Assembly: GCA_036674765.1 (NCBI GenBank)
Contig: JARVKI010000017.1
Coordinates: 186,001 to 250,000, forward strand
Length of the DNA stretch: 64,000 bases
Source: Seiridium cupressi
Taxonomy: Eukaryota; Ascomycota; Sordariomycetes; Amphisphaeriales; Sporocadaceae
Direction of reading: 5' to 3'
Shown here piece after piece: positions 35,332-44,627 of the stretch. The number at the start of each line of letters is the position of its first letter. The stretch's first letter is position 1. Made by a program: the position numbers and the translations under genes. The notes below the pieces were generated by a model, which saw only the letters and a list, made by a program, of their open reading frames with translations, ran no database searches and was not told the DNA's origin.

Positions 35332-36483
35332 ACCGAGTCAACGAGACGTCTAGAGCGGTGTTCAGTAATGCGATCAGCGTCGTTTCGTGGGATGAGCAAT
35401 TCCCTCAATGATATGCCTCAACCGTGTTGTGGGTCGGGAGGCCGAGACGTCTGCGTAAGTAATGGTCGAAGAAAGGGATGGCGCGTTCGTGATAGTTGTG
35501 ACAAGCTGCAACAATGTAGAGTCTATGCCAGGATAATATATGGTGCAGCGCTAGGGAGGCTTAGGACGGTGAATAACGGTGGCATGGTGGAGTTGAGAGA
35601 CAGATCGCAGTGAGGGATGTGATTCAGCTCCATTCTTTGCATACATGTATGCAATCTAGTTAGCCTCATGTAGGTAACCTATATGCCTATCGCACGAGCC
35701 ACCTTCGCCCACAGTGCTATTCTTGAGTGGTTTGCTACTGAAGTGCTCCTACCCGTGTCTATTGGCTTGAGGAAGTTGCTCCAGGGATATTATTATATCT
35801 ATCCCGGTCCATCATCCAGCCACCATCCTTATAGAACTATTCTCGTCTGGCCGTAAATCTATTTTCGCTATAATCCCAGCCTACGTTCGAGTATCTCTTG
35901 AGCGTAGCAGACTGAGCTACCTACAGTATCTAATGTTACATTTCTTGTTTTATGTCAAAGAATCGACGCCATGTAGACCAGCAGCCTTGATACTATAGCC
36001 TAGTAGTGGCAAAGATGATCTACATACATAGCCTGTCCCGATCTCATCCTAGAAAGTGGGCCCAGGACATCGATCCAAAGGCAGGCGAATGAGTGTGTGG
36101 TCATAAATTCGAGACGAGCGAGATCGCGAGCCCCAAAGCAGAAAGCAGTTGTGAGCTGCCAGCTACTTCTATTGCACGTGAGAATAAGAATCACAATGTG
36201 AAAAGGGGTCGAAAGAAACGCACAGAGCGGACGTGTAATGAAATTCTTTTGGAAGGTAGGTACAATATTGGCCTTGCCGTGTCTAAAGACTTATGTGTAA
36301 TATTTTACAGAATGGAAATGGCACAACATTATTCGAATCTCAACACGGTCCTCCTAGCTTGACGATTTGTCCCACTGCGCACGAAATCTTGGTCCATATC
36401 ACCATCCAAGACCAATTTGCAAACACTTCTGCGTTTTATAAATGCCGGGCCAGGCTTGTATTTAAGTCCCTCTCAAATAACAA
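35332..36483. other. Intergenic region
   Basis: About 1.15 kb with no supported gene. Only short chance frames are seen. Confidence 0.55.
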
Positions 36484-36918
36484 CTAATAAATAGACCATT
36501 TAACCTCCATATCCCCACACTTCGTGACGCCACCACCACCGACCTTGCCGTCCTTGGTCCACATGGAGATAGCATCACGGATCAAGTCCGCCATGTCGTC
36601 GCGCCCCATGTAAAACCCACCGACATCGTGAGGCTCCACGCCGAAGTGGCAGGTGCCTTCTCTCCTGACCGTGCTCAGCCCGCGCAGGCCCGACAGCATG
36701 ACGCCGCCCGTCTCCTCTCCGGCAAGGTCATCGACGATGGCGCTGCAGTCGCGCGCCAGGGGTGAGCTTGCGCTGGTCTTTTGGTTCCAGGTCGTGCCGC
36801 CGCACTTGTTGGCGTACTGGTCGCCTTTCAGCCAGGTGCCTCGCTCGTCTGCGGTTGCCATGGAGGCGAGGAAGCCTAGACCAAGGATTGATAGTGAACG
36901 CATTCTGAATGCAATCAT
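36484..36918 (-). CDS. Secreted Ecp2/Hce2-like protein (putative necrosis-inducing factor domain)
   Basis: A single exon. The chosen start (36918) gives 144 residues; a start at 36903 is equally plausible, and a longer frame to 36978 would bury the signal peptide. The signal peptide is MRSLSILGLGFLASMATA. The mature part has four cysteines in the Hce2 arrangement: NKCGGTTW, LARDCSAIVDDL, GTCHFGVEP and TKCGDMEV, with GRDDMADLIRDAI between the third and fourth. Hce2/Ecp2 proteins are secreted, often plant-interacting, and widespread also in non-pathogens. Activity on any host is not shown by sequence. The next gene upstream on the same strand is an SDR; no functional link is apparent. Confidence 0.78.
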   Translation of the reverse strand: MIAFRMRSLSILGLGFLASMATADERGTWLKGDQYANKCGGTTWNQKTSASSPLARDCSAIVDDLAGEETGGVMLSGLRGLSTVRREGTCHFGVEPHDVGGFYMGRDDMADLIRDAISMWTKDGKVGGGGVTKCGDMEVKWSIY

Positions 36919-37248
36919 TGTGTTTCGTTTTGCGTTTTGTATTAAGAATAATTCTCGGGTGTCATATGTGAGGTGCAAATTTCATCGTTTCATATAGGTT
37001 TATGGCTATGGTTTTTGTAATTCTTGTAAGATATATGCCTCGCCGGCGGCAAGTTGGCCTCTCCCCGATCACGACAATGAAAGACAAGGGCCTTTGCCTA
37101 GGAACACATTCAAATGGCACCATTGACCCAGAACGGCACGTGCGATGACCTTTGAGGTTGTGGATTATTTGCTCAACACGTAAGACAAAGGCAGCGTAGA
37201 ACAGCCTAATGATCTATCAAGACCAAAGTGTCATTGTCAAAAGCCGTT
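36919..37248. other. Intergenic region
   Basis: A 330-base promoter region of the Ecp2-like gene and 3' flank of the SDR gene. Nothing else is seen. Confidence 0.6.
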
Positions 37249-38361
37249 TCAAGTAGTTTGCCAGATTTCCGCCTGCCAGACCTCGAGACGGGCCTTGACC
37301 CTAGCAAGATCCTCATGATTTGCATTGACCGCAGCTTCGTAATACCTACGATATATACCCAAGTTGACGGAGAAAAGCATGCGGTGATCGCTCCAGCCTG
37401 TCATGCTCCTGATTTTATCGCTCCCAACCCACTGGCTGAATCCAAATATGGGTCCCATCCCGTCGTTCAGCTCGGCAGGATCGGTGGCAGTGATAAAAGC
37501 TGCACCTTCCGGAAACCCATACTCCTTTGCCAGTGCCGTAAGGACCATCTCCGCAGTCTCATACTTATACGCAGAAATGTTGAAACATTCACCTCCAACC
37601 GCTGACCGGTCTGCATGCTCAGCGAGTGCCACATAAGCCTCCCCACAATCATCCACATGCACTAGAATTGAGGTTATTATCAGAAGGGAAAACGGCAATA
37701 TGGAGTCGTGAACAGGAGACTCACTGGAATGCATGATGCTTCTCTGGTCAATATTTTTCAGGGTAAGTTTCCGTTCGCCGCTGGCAGCAGCAGCCGCTGC
37801 ATACTGGAAAATGCTGGCATAGTAACTGCTGCTATGGCCGTAAACATTGGTTGGACGGAGGACGGCAGCATCGAACAGGTCGGTTTGCTGGAGCATCTTG
37901 AGAGAATCGGTCGCACGCGAGATAACAACGCCGGGAGGATTGAGCGGGGATGACTCCGTATGGGGGGCAAGATCCGGGGCTCCATCCACAGCTGTCGCGC
38001 CGTAGTCTTTGCATCCTGAACTCCACAGAACAAGGGGCCGCACATTGTTCGAGTTGCTGACTTCGGCAATGCGGCGGAGCACGACTAGAGCCTCTTGGAT
38101 GTGAGAGGCATAGTCAGGCGGCTCTGCGCACCCAACAATGACGTCCCATGTTTTGCTATGGTCGAACAGTTTGTCTTCCAAGAGTTTCGGGTCGGACAGA
38201 GATCCTACGACTGGTATTGTCTCATTCGCCGCTAAAGTCTCCATGGCTTCAGGGCGTCTGATAAGACCGAACACCTGGTATCCGGCCTTGACGAATGCGC
38301 GACAGACGGCTGAGCCGATGTAGCCATTGGCACCGATAACAAGAGCATTCATCCGTGCCAT
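37249..38361 (-). CDS. NAD(P)-dependent epimerase/dehydratase-type extended SDR
   Basis: Two exons (38361-37725, 37661-37249) encode 349 residues. The start was placed just before the Rossmann fold (MARMNALVIGANGYIGSAV), although the frame stays open to 38457. The GANGYIG motif is the extended-SDR/NmrA-like NAD(P) site. Further landmarks are VLWSSGCKDYG, VLRPTNVYGHSSSYY and HVDDCGEAYVALAEHA, the usual epimerase C-terminal region. Probable role: reduction or epimerisation of a small metabolite in the cytosol. The 63-base intron has no stop and is a multiple of three, so an unspliced message would also be translatable. The neighbour upstream is a Zn2Cys6 regulator on the same strand. Confidence 0.82.
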   Translation of the reverse strand: MARMNALVIGANGYIGSAVCRAFVKAGYQVFGLIRRPEAMETLAANETIPVVGSLSDPKLLEDKLFDHSKTWDVIVGCAEPPDYASHIQEALVVLRRIAEVSNSNNVRPLVLWSSGCKDYGATAVDGAPDLAPHTESSPLNPPGVVISRATDSLKMLQQTDLFDAAVLRPTNVYGHSSSYYASIFQYAAAAAASGERKLTLKNIDQRSIMHSSESPVHDSILPFSLLIITSILVHVDDCGEAYVALAEHADRSAVGGECFNISAYKYETAEMVLTALAKEYGFPEGAAFITATDPAELNDGMGPIFGFSQWVGSDKIRSMTGWSDHRMLFSVNLGIYRRYYEAAVNANHEDLARVKARLEVWQAEIWQTT

Positions 38362-38723
38362 TCTGGTTGAGTTTGCGCAGAATTCAGGTTTGCTCTCAGT
38401 GCCAACGACTAGAAATATGTACGAGCAGCCATATAATATGCGTATCAATGACCGCACTCCTTCGGTTCAATTGTGGTCCGAGGATTGGTAAAGACCAAGG
38501 TGATTTGTCAGCACCCTCCCGGAAGCAATTGACTGAACATAAGAGCGAGCTTGCACAAAAGATTGGTGTTCCGACGACACGGAGGAACTCTGTATGGCTT
38601 CGCGCCGGACGCTACATAGTTAGTGGGCCCACTCGTGGTTAATCGGCCTCATCTTGACGTGTTGGGTGGATGTCACCCCGCGTGGCTAATACGACGAGTG
38701 CAGATCTCTTGGGCATATGCTTC
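38362..38723. other. Intergenic region
   Basis: Promoter of the SDR gene and 3' flank of the regulator gene. No further gene is seen. Confidence 0.6.
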
Positions 38724-41196
38724 TCAACCTCGAGTCTGTCGCATGAAATCGAGAAAGCCTCCCCCAAAGAAGTCTTCCATACTCGGAATCACAGGTTGTG
38801 GTATTTCGTATCCCATGTGGAGAGGATCAGAGGCTATATGGAAAGTGTCCGGCGCGCTAACAAAATCATCGCCCTCGAACGCGCGATGATCCGATAAAGA
38901 CGAAGGCGTAGTGCCATGTTCACCATTAACAGGGAATCCCGGCACGGGCACGTCCGAAGCACTCCAAGCAGGAGGGTGTCGACGGTCCTGTTCAACAGAG
39001 GTCGCTTTCCGCACTTCAGGGTGCAGCTTCGTCGCGCCCGTTCTGGACTCGACCTTCTGCCTGGCCAAAGTCGCGAACTTGATGGCCCATGATTTGCTTG
39101 GCGTTCGCATGCACCACTCTTCCAGCCTCGATATCAGACCAAGACTGACCTCAGCCGAGACTTTGGACTGAGTCTCGTCGTAGTGTGCCAGGATCAAGGC
39201 CGAGTATCCGATAACAAGGCACAAGTACGTCGGAATCGTGTCCATCAAGAATGCGGGCATCTCTACAAATGTTTCAAGCACGGAATGTGCGTATCTTGAA
39301 GTGTGTCCTTGAAGCATTTGAGTGCTGTTCTTGGAGTTTCTCGAATCTGAAGCGTTGGAGGTGCTGTTCGCGGGTGAACCGAACGGTGGGTTGGAGAGAA
39401 ACGTCTTTGGACTCATGGCATCGCCACGCTCTTCCAGAGCTCGGGTAGCCAGAATTAAGTAGGCTGCATAATATCCAATACGCAGCATTGACGCGGTAGA
39501 AAGAGCTAAGAAAGTCAGTAAAACTCAACCATCTCGACCATGCGCAAAGACGTACACATGAGATGATTCCACTTCTGCTTCCAAGCTTTGAAGCCATCGC
39601 ATTCACCATTTGCGTCCAGATAAGATCGACGGGACAGCTTTTGATGCAGCACTGAGTACAACAAGATCTCTGCTACGAGCATTCCGTCTTGCATGCTGGC
39701 TTGGTAAAAACTAAGCAAAACGTTACACTGATTAATGTACGGGATGTGCAGAACAGAGGGCCTGCCAGTTGTTGCGGACCAGCTGGAAAAGTTTCGAGTA
39801 TTAGCCATAGTCTTATTTCTATCATATGGCAAACTTACTGGAGGTGATGTAAACAAATGGTTGACCAAAGGTGAATCGCGCGGCGGTCTTGAATAGTTGA
39901 CGATCCACGTCTAATATTGCCGACAATCTTGGAGAAGCTGATACTGAGCATGGCCTGTTTTACGCAATAGCCCGTCAAAAGCCAGCTGTCGATGTATTCA
40001 GGTCCATCCTATGAAATTCAGCACTTGGCGTGAAGAAATAGTCATATTTGAAACCTACTGCATGGTCGCTCATAACCAAAATAGCATTGATCTCCTCTAG
40101 ATTGAGAGGGCTTGAGAGCAGTGCCTGGCCCAGAGTGATGCGAACTTGCTCGTAGACTTGCCGGTGCATGGGCGTACCGCAAAGGTCTTCGCGATAGAGG
40201 ATTGCGCATAAGCAGCATACGCTATGAAGGAATGCAGAAAGTTCTCTGACGTCGCGACTTGGTGTTTCTGCGGTGTCATAGACAGATAGAAGATGCCCAT
40301 GGTGTCTCAGAAAACTGCACACACCTTTTAGTACGACGAGCTGTGCAAAATACGAATGAAATGGTCACCTACAGTCGAGTCAGCTCATTGGCCGTCTGCT
40401 CGTTGAGAAGCTGGAGCTGCACCAAATCGAGCTTCACATGTTCGAGTCTTCGATAACCCTGAGTGACATGTTCTCCAATCTCTCTCAACACGACTGTTGG
40501 CGCTGACTTGATGCCCAGATCGACGGGGTCTGCTATATTTTCCGGACTATCATCCTCCTCGGCGGAATCAGGTGAGTCGGTGGCGGCCTCCCCGTCTGAC
40601 CCTTTGATCTTCTGAATATCACCAGCACCAACCAGGCCAAATTGACGAGAGACAAACTCTATCATCCCCTTGATTTCCGCCAGAGATTTTTCATGGCGGC
40701 CGAGTCTGGTGCAAAATCAGCGTCAATACACTAAACCAGTAGCATCACAGCTGAATATCCACAGGGACAACTATCCACTCACCGCTCCTCGATACTTGTA
40801 GCGTTTTCCACGGTCTTGGGGTGTGCTGGAATGTCGAGGATTTCTCCCTTGAGTGAGCACTCAATCCTACAAAGCAAACATTTAGACTTTCGAGACTACC
40901 CATGGGGGAGAATTCCGCCGGCGCCATTATCCTCAGACGGACCTTAAAGTCACACAACGGTGACATGCCTGCGAGCCGGGGTCATATTCACAACGGCACT
41001 TGAGCCGCTGGCAGGATTGGCAGGAAAAGACGCGCCTGCGACGCTTCTGGCTGCCGTTCTTCTCGCCGGCCTCGTCCTTCTCGACCTTGGTGTTGGTGGC
41101 CTTGCGTTTTGGCGGGCGCGGGCCCTCTGCACTGGCCACAGACTGGGCGTCCTCGGCGGGTCTCCCCGAGCCAGACGGCTGTCCCTCTGCAGCCAT
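38724..41196 (-). CDS. Zn2Cys6 transcription factor
   Basis: Seven minus-strand exons (41196-40943, 40866-40783, 40705-40373, 40314-40059, 40008-39839, 39782-39556, 39505-38724) give 701 residues. A basic stretch (KRKATNTKVEKDE ... QKRRRR) precedes the zinc cluster Cys59, 62, 69, 78, 81 and 88; the last cysteine lies just after intron 1. A coiled linker (LGRHEKSLAEIKGMIEFVSR) follows. The regulatory region has YIDSWLLTGYCVKQAMLSIS and a long C-terminal region with DFFGGGFLDFMR at the end. The family resembles regulators of nitrogen or amino acid metabolism in layout (basic N-tail, cluster, then membrane-like helices of the fungal domain); this comparison is weak. In-frame starts at 41223 and 41334 are alternatives. 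Confidence 0.85.
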
Positions 41197-42242
41197 GCTG
41201 TCTCTGGCTTTGACGATTGTCATACGACGATGGGATGAAATGGGACAAGGTGGCCGGCGGAGAACGCTGGACGGTGCCATAGGGTATGGGCGGGTTAAAG
41301 AGAGCTGTGGGAGACCCACACAGGCGGCTCTCATTGGCCAGGCCGCCCGTCGATCTCCGTCGGCCGGTCCCCGTCACATGTGAGCCACCATCGTCAGGCA
41401 CCCCGTCGACGAGCCGTATATAATCGCTCGGTATCCCCGTTCCTCAGCGCGGCCTGGCTGCTTAACTTTCCTGGTTGGGACTGGCTTGCTATACTCCGTG
41501 GTGACTGACATATCCCCACGGCTCCCCGCCAGAGTTGCGAATATGGAACATAGCATGCGATACAGTGCAGAGCCAATTAGCGGGCGCGTATTGACAACGG
41601 ACACTGACGCTTACCCCAGATTAAATCATGCCGCAGGGTCCTTGCCTGCCCTAAATAGCAAAACAAAGTCGCGTCTGTTTTCCTTGATCGTCGTGTCGAT
41701 ATCACCATGATTGTTTCGCAATAAACCCTTCCCGACGATCCTCATTCTCCTATGTCCACTCGCACGGACTGTTGTAATTTTTGAATTATCAATCTGACGT
41801 CAGGTGCCCAAGTCCTGGATCACATCATCGCGATGGTAATTTGTCGTGGATGCAAACGCCCCCATGCGTCTAACCGCAAGGCACGGTTCGGTGCACAATG
41901 CAGGAGATGATGGGTCGAGTGTCATGACGTTTCTCGTGAGGTCTGTTATGCTTATACTATTAGGGATAGGTGTTAATACAGCAGAGCTTGGTCTTTTCTA
42001 GATCGAACGAGGTACGTATACTTCAATACTCACCTAATAGACCATTTTTTCACTACCATTGCAGTCACTCATATAGGGTACGAAAAGAAGGTGATCGAGC
42101 CGTATTGGATTGATAGCTACGGACAACTAGATACAGTCATGAACAGAGTCATGTACCCAAACGCTACTATTACATTACAATTAAAGACGACTAGCCCATA
42201 AGCATGTCCAACCTCACACATATCTTAGGCCGTTAAGCACTT
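41197..42242. other. Intergenic region
   Basis: Promoter of the regulator and 3' flank of the GPI protein gene. No supported gene. Confidence 0.55.
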
Positions 42243-44627
42243 TTAGATCATGGCGATCAGAGCAGCGACTGCCACAGCACCAGCGACACCGGAGCCCAGG
42301 ACCTTGTTGGCACCGGCGGTGACTGGGGAAGTGGTTGAGGGAGTGCTGGCAGGATAAGTCGGTGCGGACGAGGACTTCGTCGAGTAAACGAGCGAAGCAC
42401 TGGGTGCGCTGTACGTGCTGCTAACAGAGGTAGGGCATGGCACGGTTGCATTGCCGTAGCCGCTGCCGCTGCCTGGCTTACCGCCGGCAGGGTAGGTTGG
42501 GTAAGGAGCCTCCGATGAACCTGGGTAGCTTACTGGGGAGGTTGAAGCAGCTTCGGTAGGCTTGGTAGAAGCACTGCCAGCAGGGTAAGTGGACGCACCT
42601 CCGGCCGGGTATGTGGAAGCACCACCGGCAGGGTAAGTCGAAGCGCCGCCAGCAGGGTAGGTGGTAGCAGGCTTGGTGGAAGCAGCCTCAGTGGTCTGGG
42701 TAGAGGCACCACCAGCAGGGTAAGTGGAAGCGCCACCGGCAGGATAGGTGGAAGCAACCTCGGTAGTCTCGGAACAAGTTTCCGTAGACTTGGAAGAAGC
42801 AACCTCAGTAGTCTTGGTGGAAGCAGCCTCAGTAGTCTTGGTGGAAGCAACCTCAGTGGTCTTGGTGGAAGCAACCTCAGTGGTCTTGGTGGAAGCAACC
42901 TCAGTGGTCTTGGTGGAAGCACCGCCAGCAGGGTAGGTAGTAGTACCTACAGGGTGGGTAGACACTTCAGTAGTCTTGGTGGAGGCACCACCGGTAGGTG
43001 AAGAGGCACTGACAGTCGGGTATGTAGTGGGCTTTGATACCATGGAAGTGGGAATGCTGACCGAGAAGGTCTTGCTGCCAGTCTCGCCCCCAGCGGGGTA
43101 AGTAGCTGAGGGAGAAACAGCAGAAGTGGGCTTAGATGGGTAAGGCGTCACATTGGCAGGAGGAGTGAAGGTGGCGGTCGAAGAGCAAGGAACCAGAGTT
43201 GTAACATCGGTGACGACGGTCACGTCCGAGGAAGTGGGCTTGGGGGCAGCCGACGTGCTGTAGCTGGCAGGAGCAGTGACCGATGCGGAGACAGGGCACA
43301 CGGTGGTGTAGTCGATAGTCTTCACAACGGTCTGCGAGGACTGGTAGCTGGCAGGGCAGTTGGCAACTGATGCAGCGCAGCTGGTGATGGTGTAAACGGT
43401 GGTGCTGAGCACAGTCGAGGTAACGAGGTCAACCCCGGAAGTGGCGGTAATGCTACCAGTGGCGGCGTCATTGCTGGAAGTGGCCTTACCGGAACCGTAT
43501 GAAGCGGTGGCAGAACCGGTCACAGAGGGACCGACGGAGTAGGAATCGGTGGCGCCGTGGCCGGCATGACCAGGGAAAGAGGCGCTGGCGGATGCCGAAG
43601 GAAGGCCGCCAGTAGCAGTGCTGCCAGTGCCGGGATGAGGCAGTGTGGAGACGGTATGGCCGCCGCTCTGCGAGCAGTGGGTGGCAGTGGGCAGGGTAAG
43701 GAGAGCAACGGAGACGGTAGGAGCCAAGGAAAGGCTGATCAGGTCCTCGACCTCAACATCGAGCTCAGCAGCAACACCCACGTTGAGACCGTAGGACTCC
43801 TTGGAAAGCGGGCAGCTAGGGGTGTCGCAGAAGAAACCGACGTACTCAACAAGGTTGGCGTAAACACCCAACTCAACACCGGCACCGATCTCGGGGATGT
43901 CAAGACCGAGGGGCAGAAGGTCGTCGAGGTCGACCTCGGCCGCAATACCGGCCTGGACGCGGATGCGGAGATCGGCCTGGAGTCTGGCACAACCGATGCG
44001 GACCTCAATAGGCAGAGTCTTGACAGCGAGTCCGGAGAAGTCGGCCGTCAGGATCTCGCCCTTCAGGATGTCGATCTCGAGGAGGGCCTCCTCGGTGAGC
44101 TTGACGTAGAGACCGGCGGTGACATCGATGGCAGCATCAAGGCTCAGGACAAGGTCAACGTAGACAAGGGCGGAGATCTCAAGGCCGGCAATGGGCAGCT
44201 TGATGGGATCGACGGGGGCGAACAGGTTGACAGCGATTGTGGTGGCAACACCAACGTACAGGTCGAGGTCCAACTCCGCCTCGATATCCTTCAGGCTGAG
44301 GCTCAGGGCAGGCACGAGTTCCTGGACGGACACAGTAGCATTGATGTCTCCCTTGACGTATCCCTTGTTGCACTTGACAATGAGGTCGACATCGGCACCG
44401 ACAGCTGCCAATGGGTCAACGACAGCATTGACCAGAACACCCTCGACCAGAGTCAAGCCGCTCAGATCGGCATCCAAGCTGACGTCGACGCTGGTGGGCT
44501 TGCTCAGGTCGCCCAAAGAGAGACCGAGGGTTCGGGCTTCGACGGGAGCCAGAGCATGGGGCGTAGCAGTGACGGCCGAGCAGGCTGCCAAGGCCAGGGC
44601 CAAAGGGCCGCTGGATGAGAACAGCAT
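42243..44627 (-). CDS. GPI-anchored cell wall protein with tandem 8-residue repeats
   Basis: A single exon of 794 residues. Residues 1-21 are a signal peptide (MLFSSSGPLALALAACSAVTA). Residues ~30-325 form a conserved-looking, acidic, Leu/Val/Asp-rich domain with five cysteines (VKCNKGYVKGD, RIGCARLQAD, CDTPSCPL, HCSQSGG). Residues ~330-560 are Ser/Thr-rich with two internal copies of a Cys-containing unit (TVLSTTVYTITSC, SYQSSQTVVKTIDYTTVC). Residues ~556-702 are tandem octapeptides of two types, STKTTEVA and STYPAGGA. The C-terminus (NKVLGSGVAGAVAVAALIAM) is a GPI signal. The protein should be heavily O-glycosylated and wall-linked; an adhesion or structural role is inferred. The large antisense frame (43557-44618) is a shadow. 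Confidence 0.85.
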   Translation of the reverse strand: MLFSSSGPLALALAACSAVTATPHALAPVEARTLGLSLGDLSKPTSVDVSLDADLSGLTLVEGVLVNAVVDPLAAVGADVDLIVKCNKGYVKGDINATVSVQELVPALSLSLKDIEAELDLDLYVGVATTIAVNLFAPVDPIKLPIAGLEISALVYVDLVLSLDAAIDVTAGLYVKLTEEALLEIDILKGEILTADFSGLAVKTLPIEVRIGCARLQADLRIRVQAGIAAEVDLDDLLPLGLDIPEIGAGVELGVYANLVEYVGFFCDTPSCPLSKESYGLNVGVAAELDVEVEDLISLSLAPTVSVALLTLPTATHCSQSGGHTVSTLPHPGTGSTATGGLPSASASASFPGHAGHGATDSYSVGPSVTGSATASYGSGKATSSNDAATGSITATSGVDLVTSTVLSTTVYTITSCAASVANCPASYQSSQTVVKTIDYTTVCPVSASVTAPASYSTSAAPKPTSSDVTVVTDVTTLVPCSSTATFTPPANVTPYPSKPTSAVSPSATYPAGGETGSKTFSVSIPTSMVSKPTTYPTVSASSPTGGASTKTTEVSTHPVGTTTYPAGGASTKTTEVASTKTTEVASTKTTEVASTKTTEAASTKTTEVASSKSTETCSETTEVASTYPAGGASTYPAGGASTQTTEAASTKPATTYPAGGASTYPAGGASTYPAGGASTYPAGSASTKPTEAASTSPVSYPGSSEAPYPTYPAGGKPGSGSGYGNATVPCPTSVSSTYSAPSASLVYSTKSSSAPTYPASTPSTTSPVTAGANKVLGSGVAGAVAVAALIAMI
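42520..42960 (-). repeat. Coding tandem repeat, 24-base unit, two interleaved types
   Basis: Within the GPI protein, one type (STKTTEVA, at about 42745-42930) is near-identical between copies at DNA level. The second type (STYPAGGA) occurs in two blocks on either side of an imperfect spacer. Near-identity suggests recent unequal exchange or slippage; copy number probably varies between strains. Confidence 0.85.

Noticed and set aside
43557..44618. 353-codon antisense frame over the GPI protein gene
   Set aside because: It mirrors the repetitive Asp/Leu-rich coding strand and is a shadow frame.
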